NCBI RefSeq assembly: GCF_000472965.1
Contig: NZ_AXAU01000004.1
Location: 199,414-263,413 of the forward strand
Length of the DNA: 64,000 bases
Source of the DNA: Bradyrhizobium murdochi
Lineage (GTDB): Bacteria > Pseudomonadota > Alphaproteobacteria > Rhizobiales > Xanthobacteraceae
Direction: 5' to 3'
The translations under genes were made by a program, and so were the position numbers. The notes under the pieces are model-generated. The model searched no databases. It had not been told where the DNA came from and saw only the letters and a program-made list of their open reading frames with translations. Below are positions 18,426-26,950 of the stretch, piece after piece. Position 1 is the stretch's first letter; each line of letters begins with the position of its first letter.

Positions 18426-18703
18426 AACACTAGAACGCCTAACCAGGTTTCAGGTTCTCCAGCCGAGGCAACAGGCTGTTCCGGTCAGCCCGACCAGATT
18501 TAGCAATTTTTCCCAAGCGAAAACCGGCGCCGCGCCACATCTGCAGGCCAACCGGTCGATCCGGATGTCGCCTCAGGCTTGCACTTCAGTTTCGCGGCAC
18601 CGGCCCGTGACAGTGAGCAAGTTCCATGCGGCGACTTGATCCCCGATGGATATCGGATCGAGGCCCGCTGTGAGGCCAATCGTTAGAGTCGGAGGAGGCT
18701 ACG

Positions 18704-19273
18704 ATGACATCTGCGCGCACCAGAAGTGCTCAAGCGCCAAGCTCGCTTACCACATCATTTCCTCGCGTGCTCCACGCTGATGCCCCGGATCCAGAGCGCA
18801 AGGCCAAGCTAGAACTGTATTCATGGCTCGTCGGTCAGTGGGAGATGGACGTCACCACAATACTTGAGGACGGGTCCAGCTACGCCGGTCGCGGCGAGAT
18901 TCACGCAGGCTGGATATTGCAGGGCCGCGCCATACAGGACGTTTGGATGATCCCGCGCCTCGAGCAACGACACCCGGGTATTGAACAGCTCCCCGGGGCA
19001 GGAAATTGGTACGGAACGACGCTGCGCATCTACGATCCGAATCTCGATGCTTGGCGCATTCTATGGAATGACCCCGCGACCGACGTTTTCACGCAACAGA
19101 CCGGCCGCGCACGAGACCGAGATATTGTGCAGGAAGGTCCGGATCCACGAGGCGGCTCGATGCGCTGGACCTTTTCCGAAATTGAACCGGCGTCTTTTCA
19201 TTGGACGGCGGAGCGGAGTTTGGACAACGAAAACTGGCGGAAGGAAGTCGATATTCGTGCGCGCCGCATGTGA
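18704..19273 (+). CDS. DUF1579-like hypothetical protein
   Basis: 189 residues, cytoplasmic by composition. YSWLVGQWEMDVTTILEDGSSYAGRGEIHAGWILQGRAI and WTFSEIEPASFHWTAERSLD follow the pattern of lipocalin-like DUF1579/THAP4-like proteins, which begin with a G-x-W motif. GGAGGAGG lies 5-6 nt before the ATG, a strong ribosome-binding site. It is followed after 12 bp by the MFS gene on the same strand, so they form a likely operon controlled by the divergent AraC regulator. The ligand is unknown. Confidence 0.75.
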   Translation: MTSARTRSAQAPSSLTTSFPRVLHADAPDPERKAKLELYSWLVGQWEMDVTTILEDGSSYAGRGEIHAGWILQGRAIQDVWMIPRLEQRHPGIEQLPGAGNWYGTTLRIYDPNLDAWRILWNDPATDVFTQQTGRARDRDIVQEGPDPRGGSMRWTFSEIEPASFHWTAERSLDNENWRKEVDIRARRM

Positions 19274-19285
19274 GCGGCTGCCGGC

Positions 19286-20494
19286 GTGTCCAGCGACCAC
19301 ATCTGGAGCTCACGTGCGATCGTGTGCGCAGAACCAAAATCCACCGCAGCTCTTGCATTCGGCTACTTCGTTGTGGGGATCGGCGCTTTCGCGGTGACCG
19401 GTCTTCTCAACGAGATAGCGCGGGAGCTTGGGACGTCAATCGCAGGCGCGGGACAGTTGATGTCCGCCTATTCGCTTGCGCTCGCGGTCGGGGCGCCGCT
19501 GCTTATGTCTCTCACGAGGCGATTTGGACGGCGGGACTTGATTGTGGCGGGACTTGCCTTGTTTGGATTCCTGCAGTTTGCCGCGGCGGTGGCGCCGAGC
19601 TACAGCACGCTTGTAGCGGCGCGCATATTTGCAGGCCTTGCTGCCGCGGTCGTCACTCCGCACTCGATCGCTGCCGCCGGTCTTGCAGCTCCGCCCGGAC
19701 AGAGCGGCAGAGCCATCGCCACGATGTTTCTCGGATTCACGCTCTCGATCGTGATTGGGATACCTGCAGGAAACGCGCTCGGAGCGGTCCTTGGCTGGCG
19801 CGTAACGCTCGGCCTTGTCGGCGCAATGTCGTTCGCGAGCGCAGTGTGGGTCGCGCTCACGGTTTCAGCCAGACTGCCGAATGCGCCGGTAGACTGGAAC
19901 GCATGGCGGTCTTTGGCGGGCAATGCAGTCATTCTATGGTTGTTGCTGACCACGGCTCTCCAGTGTGCCGGTCAATTTACACTCTATACCTACCTGGCTC
20001 CCGTCTTCAGGGACAGCCTGGGCATCGATGCGGGGGGAATTGGCCTTCTGTTCGGCTGGTTCGGAGTAGCGGGGCTTGCTGGCAATTACTTCGCGAGCCG
20101 CGTGATTGATCGCATTGGCGCCGGACGTGTGGTTGGCGCTTGTCTTGCCCTTATGATTGCAGCGTTTGCGATGTGGCCAATGGCATACGGCTCGCTGGTG
20201 ACTACGATGCTGGCGATCTCGATTTGGGGGCTTGGCGGCTTCGCTATTCATCCGTCTCAGCAGGCACGGCTGGTGCTCCTGGCGCCAGAACTGGCTTCAG
20301 CCTCGGCGGCATTGAATCTGTCCGCCACGTATTTCGGGCAAATGTTCGGCAGCGCCTTCGGTGGCGGCCTGATCACTTGGTCCGGTGCGGATGCGCTCGC
20401 TTGGGGAGGAGCTGCTCTGCTTGTTGCTGCGATTGGAGCAGCATTTGCCGCTGGCCCACGGCCCGCGGCAAGAGATAACGTTGAACAAGCCTAG
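19286..20494 (+). CDS. MFS efflux transporter (AraJ/drug-exporter type)
   Basis: 402 residues with 12 predicted membrane segments. The TM2-3 loop carries LLMSLTRRFGRRDLIVAG and TM5 the antiporter-type GFTLSIVIGIPAGNALGAVLGWR. This pattern is typical of sugar or drug exporters of the AraJ/YdhP group. The GTG at 19286 is used; a GTG at 19322 is an alternative, as neither has a strong ribosome-binding site. Twelve bp downstream of the DUF1579-like gene. Substrate unknown. Confidence 0.88.
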   Translation: MSSDHIWSSRAIVCAEPKSTAALAFGYFVVGIGAFAVTGLLNEIARELGTSIAGAGQLMSAYSLALAVGAPLLMSLTRRFGRRDLIVAGLALFGFLQFAAAVAPSYSTLVAARIFAGLAAAVVTPHSIAAAGLAAPPGQSGRAIATMFLGFTLSIVIGIPAGNALGAVLGWRVTLGLVGAMSFASAVWVALTVSARLPNAPVDWNAWRSLAGNAVILWLLLTTALQCAGQFTLYTYLAPVFRDSLGIDAGGIGLLFGWFGVAGLAGNYFASRVIDRIGAGRVVGACLALMIAAFAMWPMAYGSLVTTMLAISIWGLGGFAIHPSQQARLVLLAPELASASAALNLSATYFGQMFGSAFGGGLITWSGADALAWGGAALLVAAIGAAFAAGPRPAARDNVEQA

Positions 20495-20524
20495 CCGAAA
20501 AAGGCGCCAAACGAGGAAAGAAGT

Positions 20525-21166
20525 CTAGGCATCTTCGACGCCAAGCATTTTCTTCAGCTTCAGTACCGCGCTGTCGGGCGTGGTCAGCACCGGCCGTCCC
20601 GTTGCCTCGGCGACCGCGTCTGCGGCCGGCGCCAGGCTGTACTGGGCGAGCGCGATCAGATCGCAGTCGCCCAAGCTCCTCGATGCTTCCACCACCAGCC
20701 GGTCATGGGTCGCGCGATCGCCGCGATCGAGCGCGGCTAACGCGCCTTCCGCCAGTTTGGGCACCAGCTCGACCCGCGACGGAAACTCCGGCGGCATCGA
20801 GGCGAGCGTCGGCGGAAACGTCGACAACAGCCCGATCCTGCGGCCACGCGCGACGGCCTGCTCGATCATCGCTTCATTGGGCTTGAGCACCGGCATCGGG
20901 GCGTGGGCCCGCGCGACGGCTTCGATGCAGGGGCCGAACGCCGAGCAGGTGAACAGGATCGCATCCGATCCGGTGCCGACGGCGTAACGTCCGAGCCCGA
21001 GGAATCGCACGGTCATGGCATCGGTGAGCCTGCCGTCACGCGCCAGATCGGCCGACAGGCTGTCGTCAAGCAGATTCATCAGGCGGGCCTCCGGCCAAAG
21101 CCTGGCGAAGGAGGCCTCGATCGGCGCAATCGAGTGTTTCAGGGCGTGGATCAGGGTAATGCGCAT
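20525..21166 (-). CDS. Asp/Glu/hydantoin racemase superfamily protein
   Basis: 213 residues with the duplicated fold of cofactor-independent racemases. The first-half nucleophile is present in ILFTCSAFGP (Cys about 74). The second-half position that holds a Cys in true two-base racemases reads LIALAQYSLAP, with Gln. Such one-Cys members include decarboxylase- or isomerase-like enzymes as well as racemases. It is the last gene of a minus-strand set (rpiR, aminotransferase, aapJ, then this, 57 bp after aapJ). This points to handling of an amino or hydroxy acid brought in by the transporter. Confidence 0.8.
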   Translation of the reverse strand: MRITLIHALKHSIAPIEASFARLWPEARLMNLLDDSLSADLARDGRLTDAMTVRFLGLGRYAVGTGSDAILFTCSAFGPCIEAVARAHAPMPVLKPNEAMIEQAVARGRRIGLLSTFPPTLASMPPEFPSRVELVPKLAEGALAALDRGDRATHDRLVVEASRSLGDCDLIALAQYSLAPAADAVAEATGRPVLTTPDSAVLKLKKMLGVEDA

Positions 21167-21223
21167 ATGGGTCAGTCTGGCTGCGGCGCGACTTGTGTCA
21201 ACCCGCCGCGCCGCAACATCTCA

Positions 21224-22234
21224 CTACTTGAACGGCAGAGCGTACATCAGGCCGCCCTTGGCCCAGGTCGCGTTGAGGCCGCGATCGAGTTTTAGCGGAC
21301 TCGCCTTGCCGACATTGCGCTCAAAGATCTCGCCGTAATTGCCGCTCGCCTTGATCGCCTGCAGCATCCATTTGTTGTCGAGGCCTAATCGCGAGCCGAG
21401 CTCGCCCGAAGTACCGAGCAGCCGCTGGATGGCCGGCACATTGGATTTTGCCATTTGTTCGGCGTTGGCTGCGGTGACACCAAGCTCTTCCGCGTCGATC
21501 AGGCCATAGTGCAGCCAGGCGATGATGTCGGTCCACGCATCGTCGCCGTTGCGGGTGAACGGCCCGAGCGGCTCCTTGCTGATAGTCTGCGGCAGCACGG
21601 TGTAATCGGCCGGATTGGAAGCCGCGGTGGTGATCGCGCCGGCAAGCGCAGACGCATCCTGGGTCATGGCATCGCAGCGCCCGCCAAAAAACGTCTGGTA
21701 CATGGTATCGGTGCGGTCGAACACCAGCGGCTTCCATTCGATGCCGTTGGCGCGACCGTAATCGCCGAGCGTCACTTCATGGGTCGTGCCCTGCGCGACG
21801 CAGACGGTGGCCCCATTGAGGCTCTTGAGGTCCTTTACGCCGGCATCGGCCCTTACAACAAAACCCTGACCATCATAGAAATTGACCGGCCCCTGCCGCA
21901 GCCCCAGCGTCGCGCCGCGCAGATAGGTCTGCGTCGAATTGCGGTAGAGCACGTCGATCTCGCCCGACTGCAAAGCCGTGAAGCGGTTCTGCGCCGTGAG
22001 CGCGACATAGCGCACCTTGCTGGCGTCGCCGAGCACACCGGCGGCCAAGGCGCGGCAATAGTCGACGTCGAGCCCTTTGTAATTGCCCTGCGAATCCGGC
22101 GTGGAGAACCCGGCGAAGCCGATGCTGACGCCGCACACCAGCATGCCGCGCTGCTTGACCGTATCGAGCGTTGCGGCTTGCGCCATCAAGCCCGATATGG
22201 CGAGCACGCCTGTAGCGATGATGATTCTCTTCAT
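21224..22234 (-). CDS. aapJ: AapJ-type general amino-acid ABC transporter substrate-binding protein
   Basis: 336 residues. Signal peptide (MKRIIIATGVLAISGLMAQA), then a class II-like periplasmic binding protein. DTVKQRGMLVCGVSIGFAGFSTPDSQGNYKGLDVDYCRA, FTALQSGEIDVLYRNS, NGATVCVAQGTTHE and GNYGEIFERNVG match AapJ of the general L-amino-acid transporter. The ATG at 22234 has AGGAGG six nt upstream. The matching permeases lie on the opposite strand at 24606-26916, with the RpiR regulator and aminotransferase between them. Solute specificity may differ from the broad Rhizobium AapJ because the operon carries racemase and aminotransferase genes. Confidence 0.9.
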   Translation of the reverse strand: MKRIIIATGVLAISGLMAQAATLDTVKQRGMLVCGVSIGFAGFSTPDSQGNYKGLDVDYCRALAAGVLGDASKVRYVALTAQNRFTALQSGEIDVLYRNSTQTYLRGATLGLRQGPVNFYDGQGFVVRADAGVKDLKSLNGATVCVAQGTTHEVTLGDYGRANGIEWKPLVFDRTDTMYQTFFGGRCDAMTQDASALAGAITTAASNPADYTVLPQTISKEPLGPFTRNGDDAWTDIIAWLHYGLIDAEELGVTAANAEQMAKSNVPAIQRLLGTSGELGSRLGLDNKWMLQAIKASGNYGEIFERNVGKASPLKLDRGLNATWAKGGLMYALPFK

Positions 22235-22244
22235 TCTGCTCCTC

Positions 22245-23594
22245 CTAATGACCAACACTCTTCAAGGCCAAGTCGACGGCGTGACCCAGCCGGTCGACGA
22301 TCATGTCGATGTCGTCGGATGTCGCGATATAGGGCGGCGCCAGCAGGACATGGTCGCCGCTGCGGCCATCCACCGTTCCGCCCGAGGGATAACAGGCAAG
22401 ACCGCCTTCCAACGCGGCGGCCTTGATCCGCTGGTGGAGTTTGAGCGCGGGATCGAACGGCGCGCGGGTGGCGCGATCGGCGACGAGCTCAATGGCCTGG
22501 AACAGGCCTCGCCCCCTGATATCGCCAACATGACGGTGATTGCCGAAACGCTCGGTCAGGTGCCGTTCGAGCTGGCGGCCAAGATCCTTGACCCTGTCGA
22601 GCAGTTGCTCGTCATCGATCACCCGCTGCACTTCGAGCGCTGCAGCACAGGCGAGTGGATGCGCCAGATAGGTGTGGCCGTGCAGGAATGCGCCCGAGCC
22701 CTCCCGGATCGTATCGATGATGCGCCCGCCGGCGAGCATCGCACCGATCGGTTGATAGCCGCCGCCGAGGCCCTTGGCGATCGCCTGGATATCGGGCGCG
22801 ATGCCCTCCTGCTCCCAGGCGTGGCGCGTGCCGGTGCGACCCATGCCGCACATCACCTCGTCCAGAATCAAGAGCGCGCCGTGCCGGTCGCAGATCTCGC
22901 GGACAGCGCGGAAATATCCCTCCGGCGCCGGCACGCATCCGGCGGTGGCGCCCACCACCGGCTCGGCGATGAATGCCGCCACCGTATCCGGACCAAGGCG
23001 CTGGAATTCGGCCTCCAGCTCGGCCGCCAGTCGCGTCACGAAATCCGCCTCAGATTCGCTGTCGCGTTTTTCGTGATAGGCGAACGCCGGCGTCACGTGG
23101 CTGAAGGCCGCCGACAGTAACGGCGCGTAGGGCTCGCGCCGCCAGGCGTTGCCGCCAGCGGCGAGCGCGCCCAGCGTATTGCCGTGATAGCTCTGGCGGC
23201 GCGCGATGAAGCGCTGGCGTTGCGGCTGGCCGCTTTCGACAAAATATTGCCGCGCCAGCTTGATGCTGGCCTCGATCGCTTCCGACCCGCCGCTGACGAG
23301 ATAGGCATAGGCCAGACCGCCGGGCTCGTCGCCAACGAGCGCCTCAGCCAACGCTTCGGCGGGCTCCGACGAGAAGAACCCGGTATGGGCAAAGGCCAGC
23401 TTCGACGCCTGCCGCGTTATGGCCTCGAGCACGCGAGGGTGCTGGTGACCGAGGCAGGAGACGGCCGCGCCGCCGGAAGCATCCAGAATCCGTCTGCTAT
23501 CCTCGGCGATCAGCCAGACGCCATCGCCGCCGATGGCCTTCGGCGGCGTTTCACGCAGGCTTCGGTGCAGCAACCGGCTTTTGCTGGCTCCCAT
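22245..23594 (-). CDS. Class III PLP-dependent aminotransferase
   Basis: 449 residues, full-length class III (omega-amino acid:pyruvate / ornithine aminotransferase type). LVSGGSEAIEASIKLARQYF binds the cofactor phosphate, YHGNT is the conserved arginine-region motif, LLILDEVMCGMGRTG carries the PLP-contacting Asp, and AIAKGLGGGYQPIGAM holds the catalytic Lys. These enzymes move an amino group from omega-, beta- or D-amino acids to an oxo acid. ATG at 23594 is preferred; a TTG at 23603 would overlap the rpiR stop. Tight spacing with rpiR (5 bp) and aapJ (10 bp) shows one operon. The exact substrate is not deducible. Confidence 0.92.
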   Translation of the reverse strand: MGASKSRLLHRSLRETPPKAIGGDGVWLIAEDSRRILDASGGAAVSCLGHQHPRVLEAITRQASKLAFAHTGFFSSEPAEALAEALVGDEPGGLAYAYLVSGGSEAIEASIKLARQYFVESGQPQRQRFIARRQSYHGNTLGALAAGGNAWRREPYAPLLSAAFSHVTPAFAYHEKRDSESEADFVTRLAAELEAEFQRLGPDTVAAFIAEPVVGATAGCVPAPEGYFRAVREICDRHGALLILDEVMCGMGRTGTRHAWEQEGIAPDIQAIAKGLGGGYQPIGAMLAGGRIIDTIREGSGAFLHGHTYLAHPLACAAALEVQRVIDDEQLLDRVKDLGRQLERHLTERFGNHRHVGDIRGRGLFQAIELVADRATRAPFDPALKLHQRIKAAALEGGLACYPSGGTVDGRSGDHVLLAPPYIATSDDIDMIVDRLGHAVDLALKSVGH

Positions 23595-23599
23595 GACGA

Positions 23600-24475
23600 T
23601 CAACCTTTCTCCGCGACATATTGCGACAGCGCGGCCAACCGGCCTTCAGTCTCTTCGAGGCGCCGCTTGGCGCCGGTGCCGCCCAGCACGAAGGTCACGG
23701 CGGCCAGCGACTGTGCGATGGCAATGGCGCCGGTCAGGCTCGGGAAGAATCCGGGCGACGCGGCGGCCTCATAGAGCAACAGATGGTCGGCCCCCTCCGC
23801 CATCGGCGCCGTAATCGTATCGGCAATCGCAACCAGCGTGGCGCCGGAATCATGAGCCGCCCGCGCCGACAAAACGCTTGCCCTCGAATAGGGCGCAAAC
23901 CCGATAACGACGACGGCGTCGCCCCTATGGAACGCGCCGAGATCGAGATCTTCGGGCCCCGAGCCGCCGACCAGATGCACCGCGTCCGGCCGGAACAGAC
24001 GGAGCTGATAATTGAGCAATTCCGCAACGCTGCGGCAGCTCCGAAAGCCGGCAATCCAGATACGCCGCGCGGCGTGCAGAGCCTTGGCGGCATTGGCCAC
24101 CGAGCCGGCCGAAATGCGCGCAAGACCTGCCGCCTCGGCTTCCAGCTTGTCGGAGACCAGCGATATCTCGGCGTCGGGCCCTTTCCGGCCGCCTTTGGCG
24201 CGACCCGAAAACGGCGAAGATTGCGCGGGCCGGCGAGCCTCGGTCAGCGCGGCGCGCAATTCGTCCCATCCGGAATAGCCAAGCGCTTTTGCAAGCCGGG
24301 TGAAAGCGGCGGGATCGGCGCCGGCCTCGGCGGCAAGATCACGCATCGAGCGCGTGGTGGCGTCATAGTCATTGGCGGCAACGAACCGGCCGACTTGCTG
24401 CAGCCGCATCGGCAACGATGGCAGCGCACTGCACAAATCGTTCAGCGGCGAGGATTTCGGCCGGGACTGCGCCAT
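23600..24475 (-). CDS. MurR/RpiR family transcriptional regulator (HTH + SIS)
   Basis: 291 residues. The N-terminal RpiR helix-turn-helix (about 15-90) includes RSMRDLAAEAGADPAAFTRLAKALGYSGWDELRAAL. The C-terminal SIS domain (about 130-270) includes RRIWIAGFRSCRSVAELLNYQL and DAVVVIGFAPYSRASVLSARAAHDSG. SIS domains usually bind phosphosugars or related acids. It begins the minus-strand operon and faces aapQ across 130 bp that contains a perfect inverted repeat suited to be its operator. ATG at 24475 chosen because the HTH begins shortly after; an upstream frame would cross the inverted repeat. Confidence 0.9.
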   Translation of the reverse strand: MAQSRPKSSPLNDLCSALPSLPMRLQQVGRFVAANDYDATTRSMRDLAAEAGADPAAFTRLAKALGYSGWDELRAALTEARRPAQSSPFSGRAKGGRKGPDAEISLVSDKLEAEAAGLARISAGSVANAAKALHAARRIWIAGFRSCRSVAELLNYQLRLFRPDAVHLVGGSGPEDLDLGAFHRGDAVVVIGFAPYSRASVLSARAAHDSGATLVAIADTITAPMAEGADHLLLYEAAASPGFFPSLTGAIAIAQSLAAVTFVLGGTGAKRRLEETEGRLAALSQYVAEKG

Positions 24476-24482
24476 GAAACAT

Positions 24483-24513
24483 ATGTTGCATAGGATTCGT
24501 TTTGGTGCAACAT
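24483..24513. promoter_or_regulatory. Candidate operator: perfect 8-bp inverted repeat
   Basis: ATGTTGCA (24483-24490), a 15-nt spacer and TGCAACAT (24506-24513). The half-sites are exact reverse complements and their centres are 23 bp apart, about two helical turns. It lies 8 bp upstream of the rpiR start and about 92 bp before aapQ. That placement suits a dimeric RpiR-family repressor controlling both directions. Binding is inferred. Confidence 0.6.
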
Positions 24514-24542
24514 TTGAAATGCACCTCTCGGACGCATGGCCG

Positions 24543-24570
24543 AAGATCGCTGCTGCAAGATCGCTGCTGC
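24543..24570. repeat. 14-bp perfect tandem repeat
   Basis: AAGATCGCTGCTGC is present twice head to tail (24543-24556 and 24557-24570), followed by a degenerate third unit (AAGACATCGTTGC). It lies between the candidate operator and aapQ. Confidence 0.8.
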
Positions 24571-24605
24571 AAGACATCGTTGCTTAAGTCGAGGATCCTT
24601 GTGCT

Positions 24606-25793
24606 GTGACAACATCCACGCCCGAACTCCCTCGCCGCCGGCGGATGCACCTCCGCCTGAATCGCCAGCAGATCAACGGCCTCATCTGGCAGATCGTGGT
24701 GGTCGCCATTGCGGTCGCGATCTTTGGCTGGCTCTGGTCCAACGCCCTGCACAATTTGTCGGTACGCCGGATTTCGACCGGCTTCGCCTTTCTCGGCCGC
24801 GAGGCCGGAATGCCGATCGCGGATAGCTGGCTTGCCTACAGCCCTAGGGATCCTTACGCCCGCGCCTTCATCGTCGGCATCGTCAATACGCTCCGCGTCG
24901 CGGTCATCGGCATCGTGCTCGCGACCGTACTTGGCACGCTGATCGGCATCGCGCGGCTGTCGTCGAACTGGCTGTTGTCGCGACTGGCTGCGGTCTACGT
25001 CGAAGTGCTCCGCGACGTTCCGCTGCTGCTGCAGTTGTTGTTCTGGTACGTGCTGATGCAGGGACTTCCGGCGGCCCGCGCGGCCTGGAAGCCGATCGAG
25101 GGCGTCTTTCTGTCGAACAGAGGCCTGGTGTTGCCACTGATTCCGATCGAGGAAGCAAATCTGTGGGTCATCGCTGCGGCCGCTGCCGGCCTGGGCGCGC
25201 TGTATCTATTGCGGCAGCAGTTAGTGGCGCGGCAAATGGCGGACGGCAAGGCGCGTCCACTCTGGCCCTATGCGCTAGCCCTTCTCGTAGGCCTGCCGGC
25301 GCTGGCGTCGTTCGGTCTCGGCGCGTCATGGACCATCACGTTGCCCGAACTGCGCGGCTTCAATTTTGTCGGCGGACTGACGCTCGCACCGGAATATTTT
25401 GCGCTGCTGATCGCGCTCGTCACCTACACCTCGGCCTTCATCGCCGAAATCGTACGCAGCGGCATTCAGGCTGTTCCAAGGGGCCAATGGGACGCCGCCA
25501 ACGCGCTCGGCCTGCGCCGTAGCTTTGTGCTTCAGCGCATCGTGCTGCCGCAGGCGCTCCGCGTCATCATTCCGCCGATGACCAGCCAGTATCTGAACTT
25601 GACCAAGAATTCCTCGCTTGCGGTTGCGGTCGGATACCAGGACGTGGTGTCGATCGCGAATACCACGCTGAACCAGACCGGACAGGCGATCGAAGCCATC
25701 GCGCTCATCATGGCCGTGTTCCTCACCATCAGCCTTGGCATCAGCCTGTTCATGAACTGGTACAATGCGCGCATCGCGCTGGTGGAGCGCTGA
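24606..25793 (+). CDS. aapQ: AapQ-type amino-acid ABC transporter permease
   Basis: 395 residues, the characteristic long length of AapQ. A first membrane helix (IVVVAIAVAIFGWLWSNAL) and a periplasmic insert precede the BPD_transp_1 core. The EAA loop with EIVRSGIQAVPRGQWDAANALGLRRSFVLQRIVLPQALRVIIPPMTSQYLNL is complete. GTG start at 24606 with GAGG about 11 nt upstream; the ATG at 24645 is an alternative. The gene is followed after 4 bp by aapM. No ATP-binding subunit gene follows. Confidence 0.9.
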   Translation: MTTSTPELPRRRRMHLRLNRQQINGLIWQIVVVAIAVAIFGWLWSNALHNLSVRRISTGFAFLGREAGMPIADSWLAYSPRDPYARAFIVGIVNTLRVAVIGIVLATVLGTLIGIARLSSNWLLSRLAAVYVEVLRDVPLLLQLLFWYVLMQGLPAARAAWKPIEGVFLSNRGLVLPLIPIEEANLWVIAAAAAGLGALYLLRQQLVARQMADGKARPLWPYALALLVGLPALASFGLGASWTITLPELRGFNFVGGLTLAPEYFALLIALVTYTSAFIAEIVRSGIQAVPRGQWDAANALGLRRSFVLQRIVLPQALRVIIPPMTSQYLNLTKNSSLAVAVGYQDVVSIANTTLNQTGQAIEAIALIMAVFLTISLGISLFMNWYNARIALVER

Positions 25794-25797
25794 TGCC

Positions 25798-26916
25798 ATG
25801 ACGTCGATCACGGACGCTCCGCAAAGTCCGCTTCCCTTCGACGCGCGACCCCGCAGGACTCCGGCCGGCCGCGCCATCCGGTGGCTGCGCACGAATCTGT
25901 TCGCCTCGGTCACGTCGAGCATCATCTCCGTGGTCCTGATCGCGCTGCTCGCCAAGGCGTTCGTCAGCCTGGTGCAGTGGGGCTACTGGAATGCGATCTG
26001 GATCGTTTCCGGCAACCAGACCGGTCCCTGCCGATCGATCCGCGGGCTCGGCGCCTGCTGGGCTGTGATCCCTGAAAAGTATCGCTTCATCCTGTTCGGC
26101 ACTTACCCCTTTAATGAGCAGTGGCGGCCGGCGCTGGTGTGCCTCATCTTCATTACGCTGTTCTGGGTGTCGAGCCGGCGCAATTGGTGGCGCAAGGAAT
26201 TGGTATTGGTGTGGGCGGCGGCGCTGATCCTGATCGGCGTCTTGATGTGGGGCGGCGTCTTCGGGCTGTCCTACGTTTCACAGGATCGCTGGGGCGGGCT
26301 GCCGGTGACGCTGATACTGGCGACGTTCGGACTGGCCTTCGGCTTCCCGCTCGGGATAGTGGTGGCGCTGGGCCGCCGTTCAAAATTGCCCGCGATCCGG
26401 TCGCTCTGCGTGCTGTATGTCGAGTTGATCCGCGGCGTTCCTCTGATCAGCCTGTTGTTCATGGCGAGCGTGATGTTTCCGCTGTTCCTGCCCGACGGCG
26501 TCAACATCGACAAACTGCTTCGGGCGCAGATCGCGTTCATACTGTACGCTGGCGCCTATCTTGCCGAAGTCATCCGCGGCGGCCTCCAGGCCATTCCGAG
26601 AGGACAGCACGATGCCGCCGACGCGCTCGGGCTCACCTATTGGAAGAAGAACGGCCTGATCATCCTGCCGCAAGCGATTCGCCATGTGATCCCGCCACTG
26701 GTGAACACGTTCATCGCCTTCTTCAAGGACACCAGCCTGGTGCTGATCATCGGTATCTTCGACCTGCTGACGACGGCGAAGACCTCCATCATCGATCCCG
26801 CCTGGCAACAGTTCAGCGTCGAAGTCTACGTGTTCGTCGGGGTGATCTATTTCGTGTTCTGCTTTGCGATGTCGCGCTACAGCCGGCAGTTGGAGGCGCA
26901 GTCCCGGCCGGGCTGA
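25798..26916 (+). CDS. aapM: AapM-type amino-acid ABC transporter permease
   Basis: 372 residues, typical AapM length. The long N-terminal part contains several membrane helices and the insert GPCRSIRGLGACWAVIPEKYRFILFGTYP. The C-terminal permease core has YAGAYLAEVIRGGLQAIPRGQHDAADALG and the EAA-loop continuation LPQAIRHVIPPLVNTFIAFFKDTSLVLIIG. It begins 4 bp after aapQ. In characterised Aap systems aapP (ATPase) follows directly; here the next gene is a convergent metallophosphoesterase, so the ATPase must come from elsewhere. Confidence 0.9.
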   Translation: MTSITDAPQSPLPFDARPRRTPAGRAIRWLRTNLFASVTSSIISVVLIALLAKAFVSLVQWGYWNAIWIVSGNQTGPCRSIRGLGACWAVIPEKYRFILFGTYPFNEQWRPALVCLIFITLFWVSSRRNWWRKELVLVWAAALILIGVLMWGGVFGLSYVSQDRWGGLPVTLILATFGLAFGFPLGIVVALGRRSKLPAIRSLCVLYVELIRGVPLISLLFMASVMFPLFLPDGVNIDKLLRAQIAFILYAGAYLAEVIRGGLQAIPRGQHDAADALGLTYWKKNGLIILPQAIRHVIPPLVNTFIAFFKDTSLVLIIGIFDLLTTAKTSIIDPAWQQFSVEVYVFVGVIYFVFCFAMSRYSRQLEAQSRPG

Positions 26917-26950
26917 CGGCCGATCGCGGCATGCCTGGCGTTGTCAGGCG

